64,000 nucleotides of DNA. Source: Undibacterium hunanense (lineage in GTDB: Bacteria > Pseudomonadota > Gammaproteobacteria > Burkholderiales > Burkholderiaceae_D). Shown here piece after piece: positions 46,560-55,001 of this stretch. The stretch lies in assembly GCF_014284335.1 (NCBI RefSeq), contig NZ_JACOGF010000001.1, forward strand, positions 248,001-312,000. Direction: 5' to 3'. How positions within the stretch are numbered: the stretch's first letter is position 1; the number at the start of each line of letters is the position of its first letter. The notes under the pieces are model-generated. The model was not told the origin of the DNA and searched no databases. It worked only from the letters and a program-made list of their open reading frames with translations. The position numbers and the translations under genes were made by a program.

Positions 46560-46931
46560 ATGCCCACTCCCGACACACTGCAACGTTTTATCGCCAGGGT
46601 AGAAGCCAATGCCCATGCCGCTGCATGTGAAGAATTCTATACCGAGAATTCCAGCATGCAGGAAAACCAGGCCACACCAAGGATAGGCCGTGCGGCACAC
46701 GTAGCCGCTGAACATGCCGTCATGTCACGCGCCAGATCGGTGTCATCCACCTGCGTACATCCGGTATTGGTTAACGGTGACCATGTCGTCATACGCTGGA
46801 TCTTCAGGTTCGAATGGCTGGATGGCAGCGTCACGCAAATGGAAGAACTGGCCTATCAGCGCTGGGAAGGAGAATGCATTGCAGAAGAGACCTTCTTCTA
46901 TGATCCTGCCCAACGCATTCCCAAAAAATGA
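46560..46931 (+). CDS. NTF2/SnoaL-like protein
   Basis: A 123-residue cone-fold protein: DTLQRFIARVEANAHAAACEEFYTENSSMQENQATPRIG, HVVIRWIFRFEWLDGSVTQMEELAYQRWEGECIAEETFFYDP. The pattern is SnoaL/NTF2-like, a fold used as enzyme or binding pocket. It lies at the end of the acyl-CoA cluster, so a role on an acyl or cyclic intermediate is plausible but unproven. Confidence 0.82.
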   Translation: MPTPDTLQRFIARVEANAHAAACEEFYTENSSMQENQATPRIGRAAHVAAEHAVMSRARSVSSTCVHPVLVNGDHVVIRWIFRFEWLDGSVTQMEELAYQRWEGECIAEETFFYDPAQRIPKK

Positions 46932-46945
46932 GAGGTTAAATGGAT

Positions 46946-48898
46946 TTATCTTGAGACGCCATAAGAGACGCGCTGTCCATTTTTAAAAGTATAAAACGTA
47001 ATCGCAGGTTGCTGTACATCGCCATTTACATCAAAAGAAATGACACCCGTAACTCCATTAACTTTAATGTTCTTCATGTACCGCTGGTAGAGCTGCGGCT
47101 CAACCGAATCAGCATGCTTCATGGCCATGGAAAGGGTGTATACAGCATCATATGCATAAGGTGCATAGATCTGCAAATCCAAACCAAAACGATCCTTATA
47201 TCTGCGTTTGAATGAATCCAGTCTCGCGACACGATTGGTTTCAACACCACCTGATACTGCGCAAAACACCTGATTATCCTGTATTACGCCCTTAGTTTGC
47301 TGAGCTAATTCAGCAGTGCAAATACCATCACTACCAACAAACCTGGCATTCACCCCTTGCGCGGACAATTGTTGAATCAAAGGTATGGCCTGATTATCCA
47401 TACCACCAAAAAATATCATATCAGGAGTGCTGTTTTTGATTGCCACGATCTCGGCATTGAAAGAGCGTATGCCACTACCTATCGACTGGGTATTGACGAC
47501 AGCAATGCCCAGTTGCTCGGCCTTGCGTTTAAATGCGTATGCAACACCTGTACCAAAAACAGTGCCATCATCAATAATCGCAATTCTTTTCGCTGCCAGA
47601 TGTTTTGTGAGAATTTTTGCCATAAGACCTGCCGTGACTTCATCATTTGCAACCATGCGGTAAGTAGTACCATACCCTTGACTGGTATAACGTGGATTGG
47701 TTGCAGACGGTGAAATTTGCGGGATCCCGGCCTGAAAATATATCTTTGACGCTGGTATCGTTGTGCCAGAATTCAAATGTCCAACAACACCCTTCACCCC
47801 TGAATTGACAAGGCGTTGTGCAGCACTGATTGCTTGCCTGGGATCGGCACCATCATCTTCAGCAATAAGTTCAAACTTGGTAAGCTGGCCTCCGATAACA
47901 ATATTTAACTCATTCAAATCTTGAATTGCCAGCCGCGCGCCATTTTCGTTGTCACGTCCCAAATGGGCGATAGGCCCTGTAAGTGGGCCAACATGGCCAA
48001 TACGCACCAAATTAACACCAGGTTTTGTCGCAACTTGTGGGTTCACCAGTAGAATGCCAGGTACTTTCGCTGCTTGCGGGTTTTCTGGCGCGTTGGCTAC
48101 TGGCGGCGCAACGGGCGATGGAGTTGGCGCTGCTGCCGGAGTCTTTGCAGGTTTCACCGCGTCCTTGCCCTTACCATAAATCAGGTAAACCGCACTATCA
48201 GCCAACTCGGCAACATCTTCTCTGGATTTAACGGTTTTTGAAGCTGACTGCAGCAACTGGTCTCTGACAAGCCTGGTGCTGGCGATCATGGCTAACAGAT
48301 ATTGGACCTTGACCGCATAATTGACGTTTTGGGCGACCTCACCCTTAATTAGAGTGATTTTATCGTTAAGCTTGGCCGAGACTATGCCGATAACAGACCC
48401 CCGGCTATCCAGCAAGGGGCCGCCAGAATTACCTGGCTGTATGGGGGTACTGATTTGAAAAAATCTGACATCACCACCAAGGCCACTTTCGGCAGTGATG
48501 GAACCATTGGTAAACTTGGATTCGTAACCTTGAAAATCGATATTGGGAAACCCTAATGTGGATACTTCGGAGCCTTTACGAACTCTGGCATTGTTTTCCA
48601 GGAACAATGGTGTCGTCGGATGATTGATGCTTAATATCGCCAAATCGTTACTGGGATCCACTGCGACGACTTCCGCCGTGTATCCTTTTTTATTTTGATC
48701 AAAAGCCTTGATTTCATCCAGACCGTCAATCACATGGAAATTTGTCGCCAGATACCCATTTTTTGTAATCGCAAATGCGGTGCCAGATGAGGAAAACTCG
48801 CCAGCTCTGGCATATGCTTCACTGCTCATTAACAGCACCATGGTGCTCAATACTGATATGCCAATCGTCACTACTCTACTTTTAATAAGTGAATACAT
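46946..48898 (-). CDS. Trypsin-like (S1C) protease fused to a LivJ-type periplasmic binding domain
   Basis: A 650-residue exported fusion. Signal peptide about 1-31; HtrA-like serine protease domain (about 35-215) with complete triad His55 (NFHVIDG), Asp85 (SNDLAIL) and Ser158 (QPGNSGGPL); a helical then Ala/Pro-rich linker (about 225-305); and a type-1 periplasmic-binding domain (about 308-640) of branched-chain amino-acid-binding style (IGHVGPLTGPIAHLGRDNENGARLAIQDLN, FGTGVAYAFKRKAEQLGI, YAPYAYDAVYTLSMAM). No PDZ domain and no ABC transporter genes nearby. A ligand-gated periplasmic protease is the simplest idea. The domain pairing is unusual. Confidence 0.88.
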   Translation of the reverse strand: MYSLIKSRVVTIGISVLSTMVLLMSSEAYARAGEFSSSGTAFAITKNGYLATNFHVIDGLDEIKAFDQNKKGYTAEVVAVDPSNDLAILSINHPTTPLFLENNARVRKGSEVSTLGFPNIDFQGYESKFTNGSITAESGLGGDVRFFQISTPIQPGNSGGPLLDSRGSVIGIVSAKLNDKITLIKGEVAQNVNYAVKVQYLLAMIASTRLVRDQLLQSASKTVKSREDVAELADSAVYLIYGKGKDAVKPAKTPAAAPTPSPVAPPVANAPENPQAAKVPGILLVNPQVATKPGVNLVRIGHVGPLTGPIAHLGRDNENGARLAIQDLNELNIVIGGQLTKFELIAEDDGADPRQAISAAQRLVNSGVKGVVGHLNSGTTIPASKIYFQAGIPQISPSATNPRYTSQGYGTTYRMVANDEVTAGLMAKILTKHLAAKRIAIIDDGTVFGTGVAYAFKRKAEQLGIAVVNTQSIGSGIRSFNAEIVAIKNSTPDMIFFGGMDNQAIPLIQQLSAQGVNARFVGSDGICTAELAQQTKGVIQDNQVFCAVSGGVETNRVARLDSFKRRYKDRFGLDLQIYAPYAYDAVYTLSMAMKHADSVEPQLYQRYMKNIKVNGVTGVISFDVNGDVQQPAITFYTFKNGQRVSYGVSR

Positions 48899-49069
48899 AT
48901 TCTCGTTTTTTTATTAATGGCGACGCGAAGATATTGTCTGATAGACCAGACTAGAGTATTGCGCAAATCAAGCAATGCGACAAGCGCCTTGTCGATAATT
49001 TCAGGACTGTGAGAATGGTTTCAGCGCTACCCAAACACAAAAAAGGTAGTCCCCTGACCCTAATTCCGC

Positions 49070-50152
49070 TCAATAAAACCTGACCGCATAAACCGGTGGC
49101 AAATTAGTGGCGACCTGATACCAGTCATCTCCTGAATTTTCGCTCGCCCACAAATGGCCGGTGGTGGATGCCATCAGAAGGTTTTTGCCGTTTTCGGAAA
49201 CGGCAAGGCCATGGCGATAAACGAGGTCATAGCAGTCTTGCTGCGGCAGGCCATTTCTTAAAGATTCAAATGTCTTGCCGCCGTCACGTGTGCGTGTGAC
49301 GCTCATAGCGCCATTCAAAGGTATGCGTTTTTGATCGGCGATGGCGGGTACAAACCAGGCAGTATCCGGGTCACGCGGATGCGCGGCGACGGTAAAACCA
49401 AAATCGGGAATTCCCTCTGGCAATTGCAGTTGCTGCCAGCTCGCGGCTTCGTCTTCGCTGCGCCAGATACCATTATGATGCTGGCACCACAAAACATGGC
49501 TGGCAAACTTGCTGCGGGCGATCAGGTGCGGGTCCTGGATATTTTGATTGTCTGCCATATCCGGTGGCATATAGGTAGCACGCATGCCCGCTGCGGCCAG
49601 AGCCCAGTTCTGTCCGCCATCTTCAGTTTTCCAGGCACCGCCACAGGATATGCCCAGCAAGATATGCTGTGGATTGCGTGGGTTGACGCATATCGAATGT
49701 ATGCCTGGCACATCATAACCGCCACCCATCCATTGCTTGCGCTCTTCCCTGTCCCATAATGAGCGTATCAGTTCCCAGCTATTGCCACGATCTGGTGAAC
49801 GGAACAGGCCACCTGGCAAAGTACCTGCCCACAGCACACCAGGCTCTTCGCTACCACCTGTTTCCATGGACCAGATGACCTTCAATTTCCATTCCACGTC
49901 ATCGTCAGTCTTTGTGTGCTCAGGGTAGGCAGGTGCGGCCACCTCGGTCCAATCGCAGCGATCTTCATCACGACGGTGCAGCTTGACCCCAAAGTGCCCC
50001 AGGTTCAGGGCTGCATACACTGTACCATCACGCTTGTCATGCAGACACATACTGACAGGTTCACCCAAAAAGCTGACCTGGTCCAGCTGCCAGCGATTAT
50101 CAGTGTGAATCAATTCAAACAGTCCCTTGCGGGTTGCCACCAATGCTTTCAT
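49070..50152 (-). CDS. BNR/Asp-box beta-propeller protein (sialidase-like fold)
   Basis: A 360-residue cytoplasmic protein made of beta-propeller repeats. Asp-box-like motifs recur: SPDRGNSWE, TEDGGQNWA, SEDEAASWQ, TRDGGKTFE, SENSGDDWY. It starts MKALVATRKGLFELI with no signal peptide. Start at 50152 because GGAGG lies six bases upstream; two in-frame codons just before are closer. Annotated in many genomes as exo-alpha-sialidase by fold only; no sialidase arginine triad is obvious. It overlaps the region of the MoaD-like gene stop and is co-transcribed with it. Confidence 0.85.
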   Translation of the reverse strand: MKALVATRKGLFELIHTDNRWQLDQVSFLGEPVSMCLHDKRDGTVYAALNLGHFGVKLHRRDEDRCDWTEVAAPAYPEHTKTDDDVEWKLKVIWSMETGGSEEPGVLWAGTLPGGLFRSPDRGNSWELIRSLWDREERKQWMGGGYDVPGIHSICVNPRNPQHILLGISCGGAWKTEDGGQNWALAAAGMRATYMPPDMADNQNIQDPHLIARSKFASHVLWCQHHNGIWRSEDEAASWQQLQLPEGIPDFGFTVAAHPRDPDTAWFVPAIADQKRIPLNGAMSVTRTRDGGKTFESLRNGLPQQDCYDLVYRHGLAVSENGKNLLMASTTGHLWASENSGDDWYQVATNLPPVYAVRFY

Positions 50153-50154
50153 CA

Positions 50155-50424
50155 TCAACCTCCAGAAAGTGCCTGCAATACGTGAACCTGGCTATTCGCA
50201 CCCAAAGCATCGCGCAGGCCGCTACGCTGCATGACACGCCTGCCATCAATAAAAACCACTACATGAAAACGTAAATCGCCCTGCTCATCCAGAATATAGG
50301 CTCGCAGGGTCGGGTTCAACTGAAAGGCTGCTTCCAGGGCATCGCGCAAATTGTCGGCTGCGGTTTCTACCTCAGGTACCTCAGTGAAACGACTGAGTTG
50401 CTGGGTAAAAGTCAGCTTAGCCAC
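50155..50424 (-). CDS. MoaD/ThiS-like ubiquitin-fold protein with C-terminal Gly-Gly
   Basis: An 89-residue beta-grasp protein, KLTFTQQLSRFTEVPEVETAADNLRDALEAAF...YILDEQGDLRFHVVVFIDGRRVM, ending ALSGG. The terminal Gly-Gly is the tail used for adenylation/thiocarboxylation in MoaD, ThiS and ubiquitin-like proteins. A GTG start at 50424 overlaps the CYTH gene stop by 8 bp; longer upstream starts lie inside that gene. No E1-like (MoeB/ThiF) or molybdopterin gene is nearby, so it is probably not MoaD itself. Confidence 0.85.
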   Translation of the reverse strand: MAKLTFTQQLSRFTEVPEVETAADNLRDALEAAFQLNPTLRAYILDEQGDLRFHVVVFIDGRRVMQRSGLRDALGANSQVHVLQALSGG

Positions 50425-50893
50425 GTTGCCCCCAGGCAGAATAAGGATGTTTGAGCAAATTCGCATTTGCATAACGCCGGTCATGGCTGACCTCTTCACC
50501 CAGCCAGACAGGACGTTCAAACTGCTGCTGTTCGGATTCCAGTTCCACCTCGGCCACGATCAAGCCAAGATTGTCACCAATGAATTCATCCACTTCCCAG
50601 ATCAGGCCAGCGAAAGGGATACGATAGCGTGTTTTTTCTATGAGAAGTTGCTGGCAGACTGTATCCAGCAAGACTTGTGCATCGGCCAGCGGAATGGGAT
50701 ATTCCCATTCACCACAACTGATGCCAGTTGACATGCCCTTGATGGTCAGCATCGCGCGTTCTGCTTCTATGCGTACCCGCACGATGCGACCAGGGTCAGA
50801 GCAAATATAACCCTGGCGCAGAAATGTACCCTGCCCCTGTTGTTTAAAATCCTGACTGACAACAAGGAATTTGCGTTCTATTTCTACGCCCAT
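50417..50893 (-). CDS. CYTH-domain protein (inorganic triphosphatase-like)
   Basis: A 158-residue CYTH protein with the signature GVEIERKFLVV (ExExK) at the N-terminus and alternating charged strands (IVRVRIEAERAMLTIKG, YRIPFAGLIWEVDEFIGDNLGLIVAEVELESE) lining the triphosphate tunnel. Members hydrolyse inorganic triphosphate or nucleotide triphosphates with divalent metal. It is followed with overlap by the MoaD-like gene and preceded by an M14 peptidase gene 27 bp upstream. Confidence 0.92.
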   Translation of the reverse strand: MGVEIERKFLVVSQDFKQQGQGTFLRQGYICSDPGRIVRVRIEAERAMLTIKGMSTGISCGEWEYPIPLADAQVLLDTVCQQLLIEKTRYRIPFAGLIWEVDEFIGDNLGLIVAEVELESEQQQFERPVWLGEEVSHDRRYANANLLKHPYSAWGQRG

Positions 50894-50920
50894 TACTACT
50901 CCGATGATTAAATACCGGAA

Positions 50921-52045
50921 TTATGCACCCAATGAAGTCAGAATCGGTTGCAACATTGCTTCACCCAGCTTGATACTGCGGGCGCCATCCCAGCCTACAT
51001 CACCGTCAGGCAGATTGGCATTGTCCTTGAAAGGCAATTCCAGCGTCAGCGATACGCATTTGAACGTGTGACCAATATACTTGGACGCCAGCTTCAACAC
51101 ATCTTCATTGTACTTCGACGCTTCATAACCAAATTTGGTCTGAAAATCAGGGCTGGCCAGGCAAAAACTATCAACAAAAGCCTGTTGCTCCTGCTTTTGT
51201 GTTTCAGTAAAGCCAGCCAGCATCTCACTACCAGCCACAAATACGTAAGGCAAAGCTTCGTCGCCATGGATATCCAGGAACAGGTCGCAACCTGTTTCAT
51301 GGATCTTGTTTTTGACGTAATACACTTCCGGGCTGGTTTCCAGCGAAGGCGTCATCCATTCGCGATTCAGGTTGGCACCGGCTGCATTGGTACGCAAATT
51401 GCCACGCACTGAACCATCCGGGTTCATGTTGGGCACGATGTATACAACGGCTTTTTCCAGAATGCGGCGCGCAGTTGGATTCGATGGATCCAGCAAGGCG
51501 TTCAGGCTACCTTCCACCAGCCATTCTGCCATGGTTTCGCCAGGGTGCTGACGGGCAATAATCCAGACTTTTTTCTCAGCGGCCGGATTACCGACCACGA
51601 TCATGTTCAGGTCGCGGCCATCCACCGTACTACCCAAATCCTCCACCCGCGCAATGGATGAATTTTCTACGCCGCCCAGCAGCGCCAGATGGCGTTCCCA
51701 GGTATAGGGCTCAAAGTAGGCGTAATACACGCTGTCACGCTCTGGTGTATGGCGTATGGTCATGACCTTGCCGTCAAATTCGGTATCCACCCGGAACCAA
51801 TTGGCGCGGTCGTAACTGGCAACGGCACGATAGTTTTCCCATCCCTTTGGGTAAGTAGCTTCGCCGGCGTTAAGTATCTGCATGACTGCATCTTGCCCAC
51901 GGGCACCTTGCAGGCGAAAGTGAAACCATTGCCAGATATCGGCATGTGAATCCTTGCGCAACTTCAACTCTATGGCCCCCACCTGCTCCGCATTGACTAC
52001 TTCAATCGCTCCCGCGTCGAAGTTCTGACTGATTTTAATTGTCAT
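50921..52045 (-). CDS. M14-family cytosolic carboxypeptidase-like protein
   Basis: A 374-residue metallocarboxypeptidase. An N-terminal beta-domain (about 1-120) precedes the M14 core: zinc motif RQHPGETMAEWLVEG (H-x-x-E), the third ligand in DIHGDEALPYVFVAG, NMNPDGSVRGNLRTNAAGANLNR for substrate carboxylate binding, and the catalytic Glu in LELPFKD. The N-domain plus core resembles the AGTPBP1/CCP-like bacterial group that removes C-terminal acidic residues. No signal peptide. Confidence 0.9.
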   Translation of the reverse strand: MTIKISQNFDAGAIEVVNAEQVGAIELKLRKDSHADIWQWFHFRLQGARGQDAVMQILNAGEATYPKGWENYRAVASYDRANWFRVDTEFDGKVMTIRHTPERDSVYYAYFEPYTWERHLALLGGVENSSIARVEDLGSTVDGRDLNMIVVGNPAAEKKVWIIARQHPGETMAEWLVEGSLNALLDPSNPTARRILEKAVVYIVPNMNPDGSVRGNLRTNAAGANLNREWMTPSLETSPEVYYVKNKIHETGCDLFLDIHGDEALPYVFVAGSEMLAGFTETQKQEQQAFVDSFCLASPDFQTKFGYEASKYNEDVLKLASKYIGHTFKCVSLTLELPFKDNANLPDGDVGWDGARSIKLGEAMLQPILTSLGA

Positions 52046-52237
52046 GTTTTATATGTTCAGAAATGTTTTCAAGCACCGCATCCCATACGGTGTCCTTAGG
52101 ACTGTTATTTTCACAGCTTTTTACATAATATGAAAATATTTTAGTCAAATTCATCTCCAAAATCGTACAAATATTTTCATCATGGCAATGATTAAGGAAG
52201 TTTTCAGCAAATAATGGCAAAAATCGCCATCATCGAC

Positions 52238-52243
52238 TATAAT
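52238..52243 (+). promoter_or_regulatory. -10 box of the tRNA-Pro gene
   Basis: Consensus TATAAT 15 bp before the tRNA 5' end; a weak -35 (TGGCAA) lies 17 bp upstream. Confidence 0.55.
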
Positions 52244-52257
52244 ATTTCGCTCAGAGT

Positions 52258-52334
<77 letters not shown>

Positions 52335-52342
52335 AATAAATA

Positions 52343-52377
52343 AAAGCTTACAGATTTCGGTCTGTGGGCTTTTTTTA
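52343..52377 (+). terminator. Terminator of tRNA-Pro
   Basis: Hairpin AAAGC..ACAGA / TCTGT..GCTTT with a TTTCGG loop and a T7 run, nine bases after the tRNA CCA. Confidence 0.85.
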
Positions 52378-52518
52378 TAAGCATTTTCAGTGTGGAAGGC
52401 AGTCATTTCATGAAAGACGCATGTTGATACTAGCAAACTCATCTTTCAAAATGAAAGATACTGCCCTTAATACATTCAAAGAGTACCTGAAAGATGCCGT
52501 GATCTGGATAGGCTCGTC

Positions 52519-52538
52519 AAAGTGTCTACGGACACTTT
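52519..52538. terminator. UACG-loop hairpin between convergent units
   Basis: AAAGTGTC-TACG-GACACTTT, an 8-bp stem closed by a very stable C(UACG)G tetraloop, 14 bp beyond the stop of the leftward zincin gene. The U tract is short, so it may be an mRNA 3' end stabiliser. The rest of 52378-52551 shows nothing else. Confidence 0.55.
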
Positions 52539-52551
52539 ATTCATGCAAAAC

Positions 52552-53253
52552 CTAAATTTTCCACACACTTTCCAGCATCGCGTAACCACGTGCATCATAT
52601 TGTTTTAGCTCTGCATTCTGGTACGGATAAAAATCATTCTCCCCAAAATAGGCTTCGCTGAGTTCAGCAAAATATTCGTGGTGATTGCTGATGGCATAGG
52701 CTTCTTGCAGCTCTGCCCTGTGATCACGCGTGACCTGGCGATAAAGTCCGGCAGCTTTTGCGTTGTCATAGGCGCGCATGATGGCAGCATCCAGCTCCGG
52801 ATGCTGAAAATGATAGGCATGCGCCATTTCATGCAGCAGCGCATAAGGCTGACTACGCACCATGGTTATGAATTCTTTCCAGTTACAGATTTCGATGTTG
52901 CCAGCAAATTCAACGGGATAGCTATGTTCCTGCAACCATTGTGCCGAAGGATGATGTTGCGCGCCAAAGGCGCGGTAAGTGCCGCTGGAAACATAAATGC
53001 TGACGCCACGCAAACTGCTCTGCGCGTGCGCGGGCAACTTCCTGAGTTTGTTTAACTGATCCGTCAAAACAGCAATGAAGGCAGACCTGGATGCAGCATC
53101 TGCCGCTTGCAACCCCGGGTCAAACATCAGAGTCCAGCCATTGACCTGCATTTTTTGGTAAGTATTGGCAGCATGCAATGGGAATTGCGGGAGTAAAAGC
53201 AAGGCTGAGGACAACAGCAGCGCACGGCGGCTATTAACAGGGGTAGATGGCAT
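52552..53253 (-). CDS. Exported zinc metallopeptidase-like protein (HExxH, ATLF-like)
   Basis: A 233-residue protein with a Tat-like/Sec signal region (SRRALLLSSALLLLPQFPLHAA). The mature part has ALLHEMAHAYHFQHPEL (HExxH near residue 145) and HHEYFAELSEAYFGENDFYPYQ, whose Glu after EYFAE is a plausible third zinc ligand. This spacing is that of the anthrax-lethal-factor-like and related gluzincin folds. Likely periplasmic or secreted. Substrate unknown. Confidence 0.8.
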   Translation of the reverse strand: MPSTPVNSRRALLLSSALLLLPQFPLHAANTYQKMQVNGWTLMFDPGLQAADAASRSAFIAVLTDQLNKLRKLPAHAQSSLRGVSIYVSSGTYRAFGAQHHPSAQWLQEHSYPVEFAGNIEICNWKEFITMVRSQPYALLHEMAHAYHFQHPELDAAIMRAYDNAKAAGLYRQVTRDHRAELQEAYAISNHHEYFAELSEAYFGENDFYPYQNAELKQYDARGYAMLESVWKI

Positions 53254-53418
53254 GGGATCAGTGAGCTATTTCTATCCACCAGATTAAAACATGGCCGTCT
53301 ACCGTGGCGCAATACCCCGCATGCATACGCCAATGTTGAAATACCTTGCCGATCATCGCTTTGTATTGCACACTTTACATCTATCCTGCCAAACCAAAAC
53401 TGTAGAACTGGAGACATC

Positions 53419-53880
53419 ATGCGCATCAATAAAACTGTTGCCTTTGCAATGACCTTTTGTGCAGGTCTGCTCGCCTCACCCCTGATACAGCACGCAGTCA
53501 GCGAGGCCCGAGCTGATGCCCCAGCCCTGCCTGCCACCATCATTGATTTGCTGGCGATCAAACATGACGACCTGCCCAAGACCGCCAATGCTGAGCTCAA
53601 TGCCCGCCCTCTGGTTATTACTGACCATGCCACAGTCGGCATACAATCAGGTAATGTCGCCAAACACATCCACCCGCAAACGGATGAAATCCAGTACATC
53701 ATAGAAGGCAGCGGCAGCATGTGGCTGGGCAACGAACGCAAAGACTTCAAACCCGGCAGCCTGATCATCATCCCCAAAGGTACAGCCCATGCTGGCAGCA
53801 TAGTCAGCAATGGCCCGGTCAAGGCCATCGCCATCAAGATCCCACCGCAGGGCAAGACTGATACCGTGTTTGTGGACTGA
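53419..53880 (+). CDS. Exported cupin-domain protein
   Basis: A 153-residue protein with an N-terminal signal (MRINKTVAFAMTFCAGLLASPL) and one cupin barrel: KHIHPQTDEIQYIIEGSGSMWLG supplies the metal-binding His/His/Glu motif and GSLIIIPKGTAHAGS the second motif. GGAGACATC precedes the ATG. Small-molecule binding or isomerase-type chemistry is typical, nothing more specific can be said. Confidence 0.88.
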   Translation: MRINKTVAFAMTFCAGLLASPLIQHAVSEARADAPALPATIIDLLAIKHDDLPKTANAELNARPLVITDHATVGIQSGNVAKHIHPQTDEIQYIIEGSGSMWLGNERKDFKPGSLIIIPKGTAHAGSIVSNGPVKAIAIKIPPQGKTDTVFVD

Positions 53881-53924
53881 TCTCCAAAACAGGCGCACTC
53901 TGATCTTACTGCTATCCACAAAAT

Positions 53925-53957
53925 CGTCGCTCCTGCGCAAGCAGGAGTCCAGCGACG
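53925..53957. repeat. Small palindromic repeat element
   Basis: CTCCTGC-GCAA-GCAGGAG (GNRA loop) flanked by a further CGTCGC/GCGACG pairing. The layout resembles short dispersed repeats of the CTCCCGC-type hairpin seen in many proteobacteria. Only one copy was found here. Confidence 0.4.
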
Positions 53958-53998
53958 TTGTTTGATGAATGAAGATTAATCAGAAAGATTCTAAACCC

Positions 53999-54679
53999 AT
54001 GAAACTTAGCAAATCCATCCAACTCGCCGCCCTGCTCCTGGCAATAGTTGTGAACAACAGCAGCCAGGCGCAACAAACCCCACCCTTCGGCAAAAAACTG
54101 CCCGCCACGGCACCTGCATTACGTGATTTTGTACCACGCGGCTGGACAGTCGAAAGCCAGGTTAGCGGTGACCTCAACGGTGATGGTCAGGCCGATATTG
54201 CCGCCGTGGTGGTGGAAAACAAAGCTGCGGCGGATGCCAATAACACCTTCAATGACAGGCAGCGCGGCCTGATCGTGGTGCTGGCAGGTGCCAAAGGGTA
54301 CAGCTTATTGGGCAGCAACGACAAGCTCTTGCAATGCCTGGGTTGCGGTGGTGTCAAGGATGGCGTCAACGTCACCATCAAAAACGGCGTGTTGGTCGTC
54401 AGCCAGTACAGCGGTTCGCGTGAATATTCAATTTACACATGGCGCTTCCGTCTGGACGCAGCCAGCCAGCGCCTGCAAATGATAGGCATCGATGAAGAAA
54501 ATACCGACGGCATGGTAGGCAAAGGCTCCACCGTCAGCACCAACTTGCTAACCGGCCAGCAAATCAGCGAAACCTATCAATACGATCAAAACCGCGACCG
54601 CAAAGTTGTACTCAGTTCCAAGAAAAGCAAAACCGCCAAAACCACGACCCTGCTGGAAGATGCGGTTGGCAATCAGTAA
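53999..54679 (+). CDS. Exported FG-GAP/VCBS-like protein
   Basis: A 226-residue exported protein. Starting at 53999 gives KLSKSIQLAALLLAIVVNNSSQAQ, a clear signal peptide; an ATG ten codons earlier would place charge before it. The mature protein has SQVSGDLNGDGQADIAAVV, an Asp-rich calcium-binding loop of the FG-GAP/integrin-like repeat, and further beta strands. It probably is a small periplasmic or surface protein. Unknown role. Confidence 0.8.
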   Translation: MKLSKSIQLAALLLAIVVNNSSQAQQTPPFGKKLPATAPALRDFVPRGWTVESQVSGDLNGDGQADIAAVVVENKAAADANNTFNDRQRGLIVVLAGAKGYSLLGSNDKLLQCLGCGGVKDGVNVTIKNGVLVVSQYSGSREYSIYTWRFRLDAASQRLQMIGIDEENTDGMVGKGSTVSTNLLTGQQISETYQYDQNRDRKVVLSSKKSKTAKTTTLLEDAVGNQ

Positions 54680-55001
54680 GCCTGTATGAGATACCTGTAA
54701 AGAATGTAAGGACAAAATATGAATGGCGACAGACAGGACTGAATAGTCTGCCGCAAGACAAGCAATACCACTCATAAATTTACCCCTGCCGCACGGCCCC
54801 CCCCTGATTGCCGCTACTGAACAGTGCAATTCCCCAGTATGTCTGATCATCAGTCAACAAAAATCTACTGATATCTCAATATCTGATTCCATACATCCCC
54901 GTGAAGATTTTTTGCAGCCCCCCCTCCTCATTAAGCGTAAGCCAATCTACACAATCATCGTAATATTGACTTTCGTCAACATTACTTTCTTTGAGGAATA
55001 A
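54680..55001. other. Spacer before the recombinase gene
   Basis: A 322-bp gap holding two C homopolymers (C8 at 54797-54804, C7 at 54918-54924), a weak hairpin near 54733-54755 and the dyad TTGAC-TTTC-GTCAA (54966-54979) 22 bp before the recombinase start. No gene or clear promoter seen. Confidence 0.5.

Noticed and set aside
50155..50424. MoaD of molybdopterin synthase
   Set aside because: No moaE, moeB or other molybdenum cofactor gene is nearby; the operon context is CYTH and BNR proteins.
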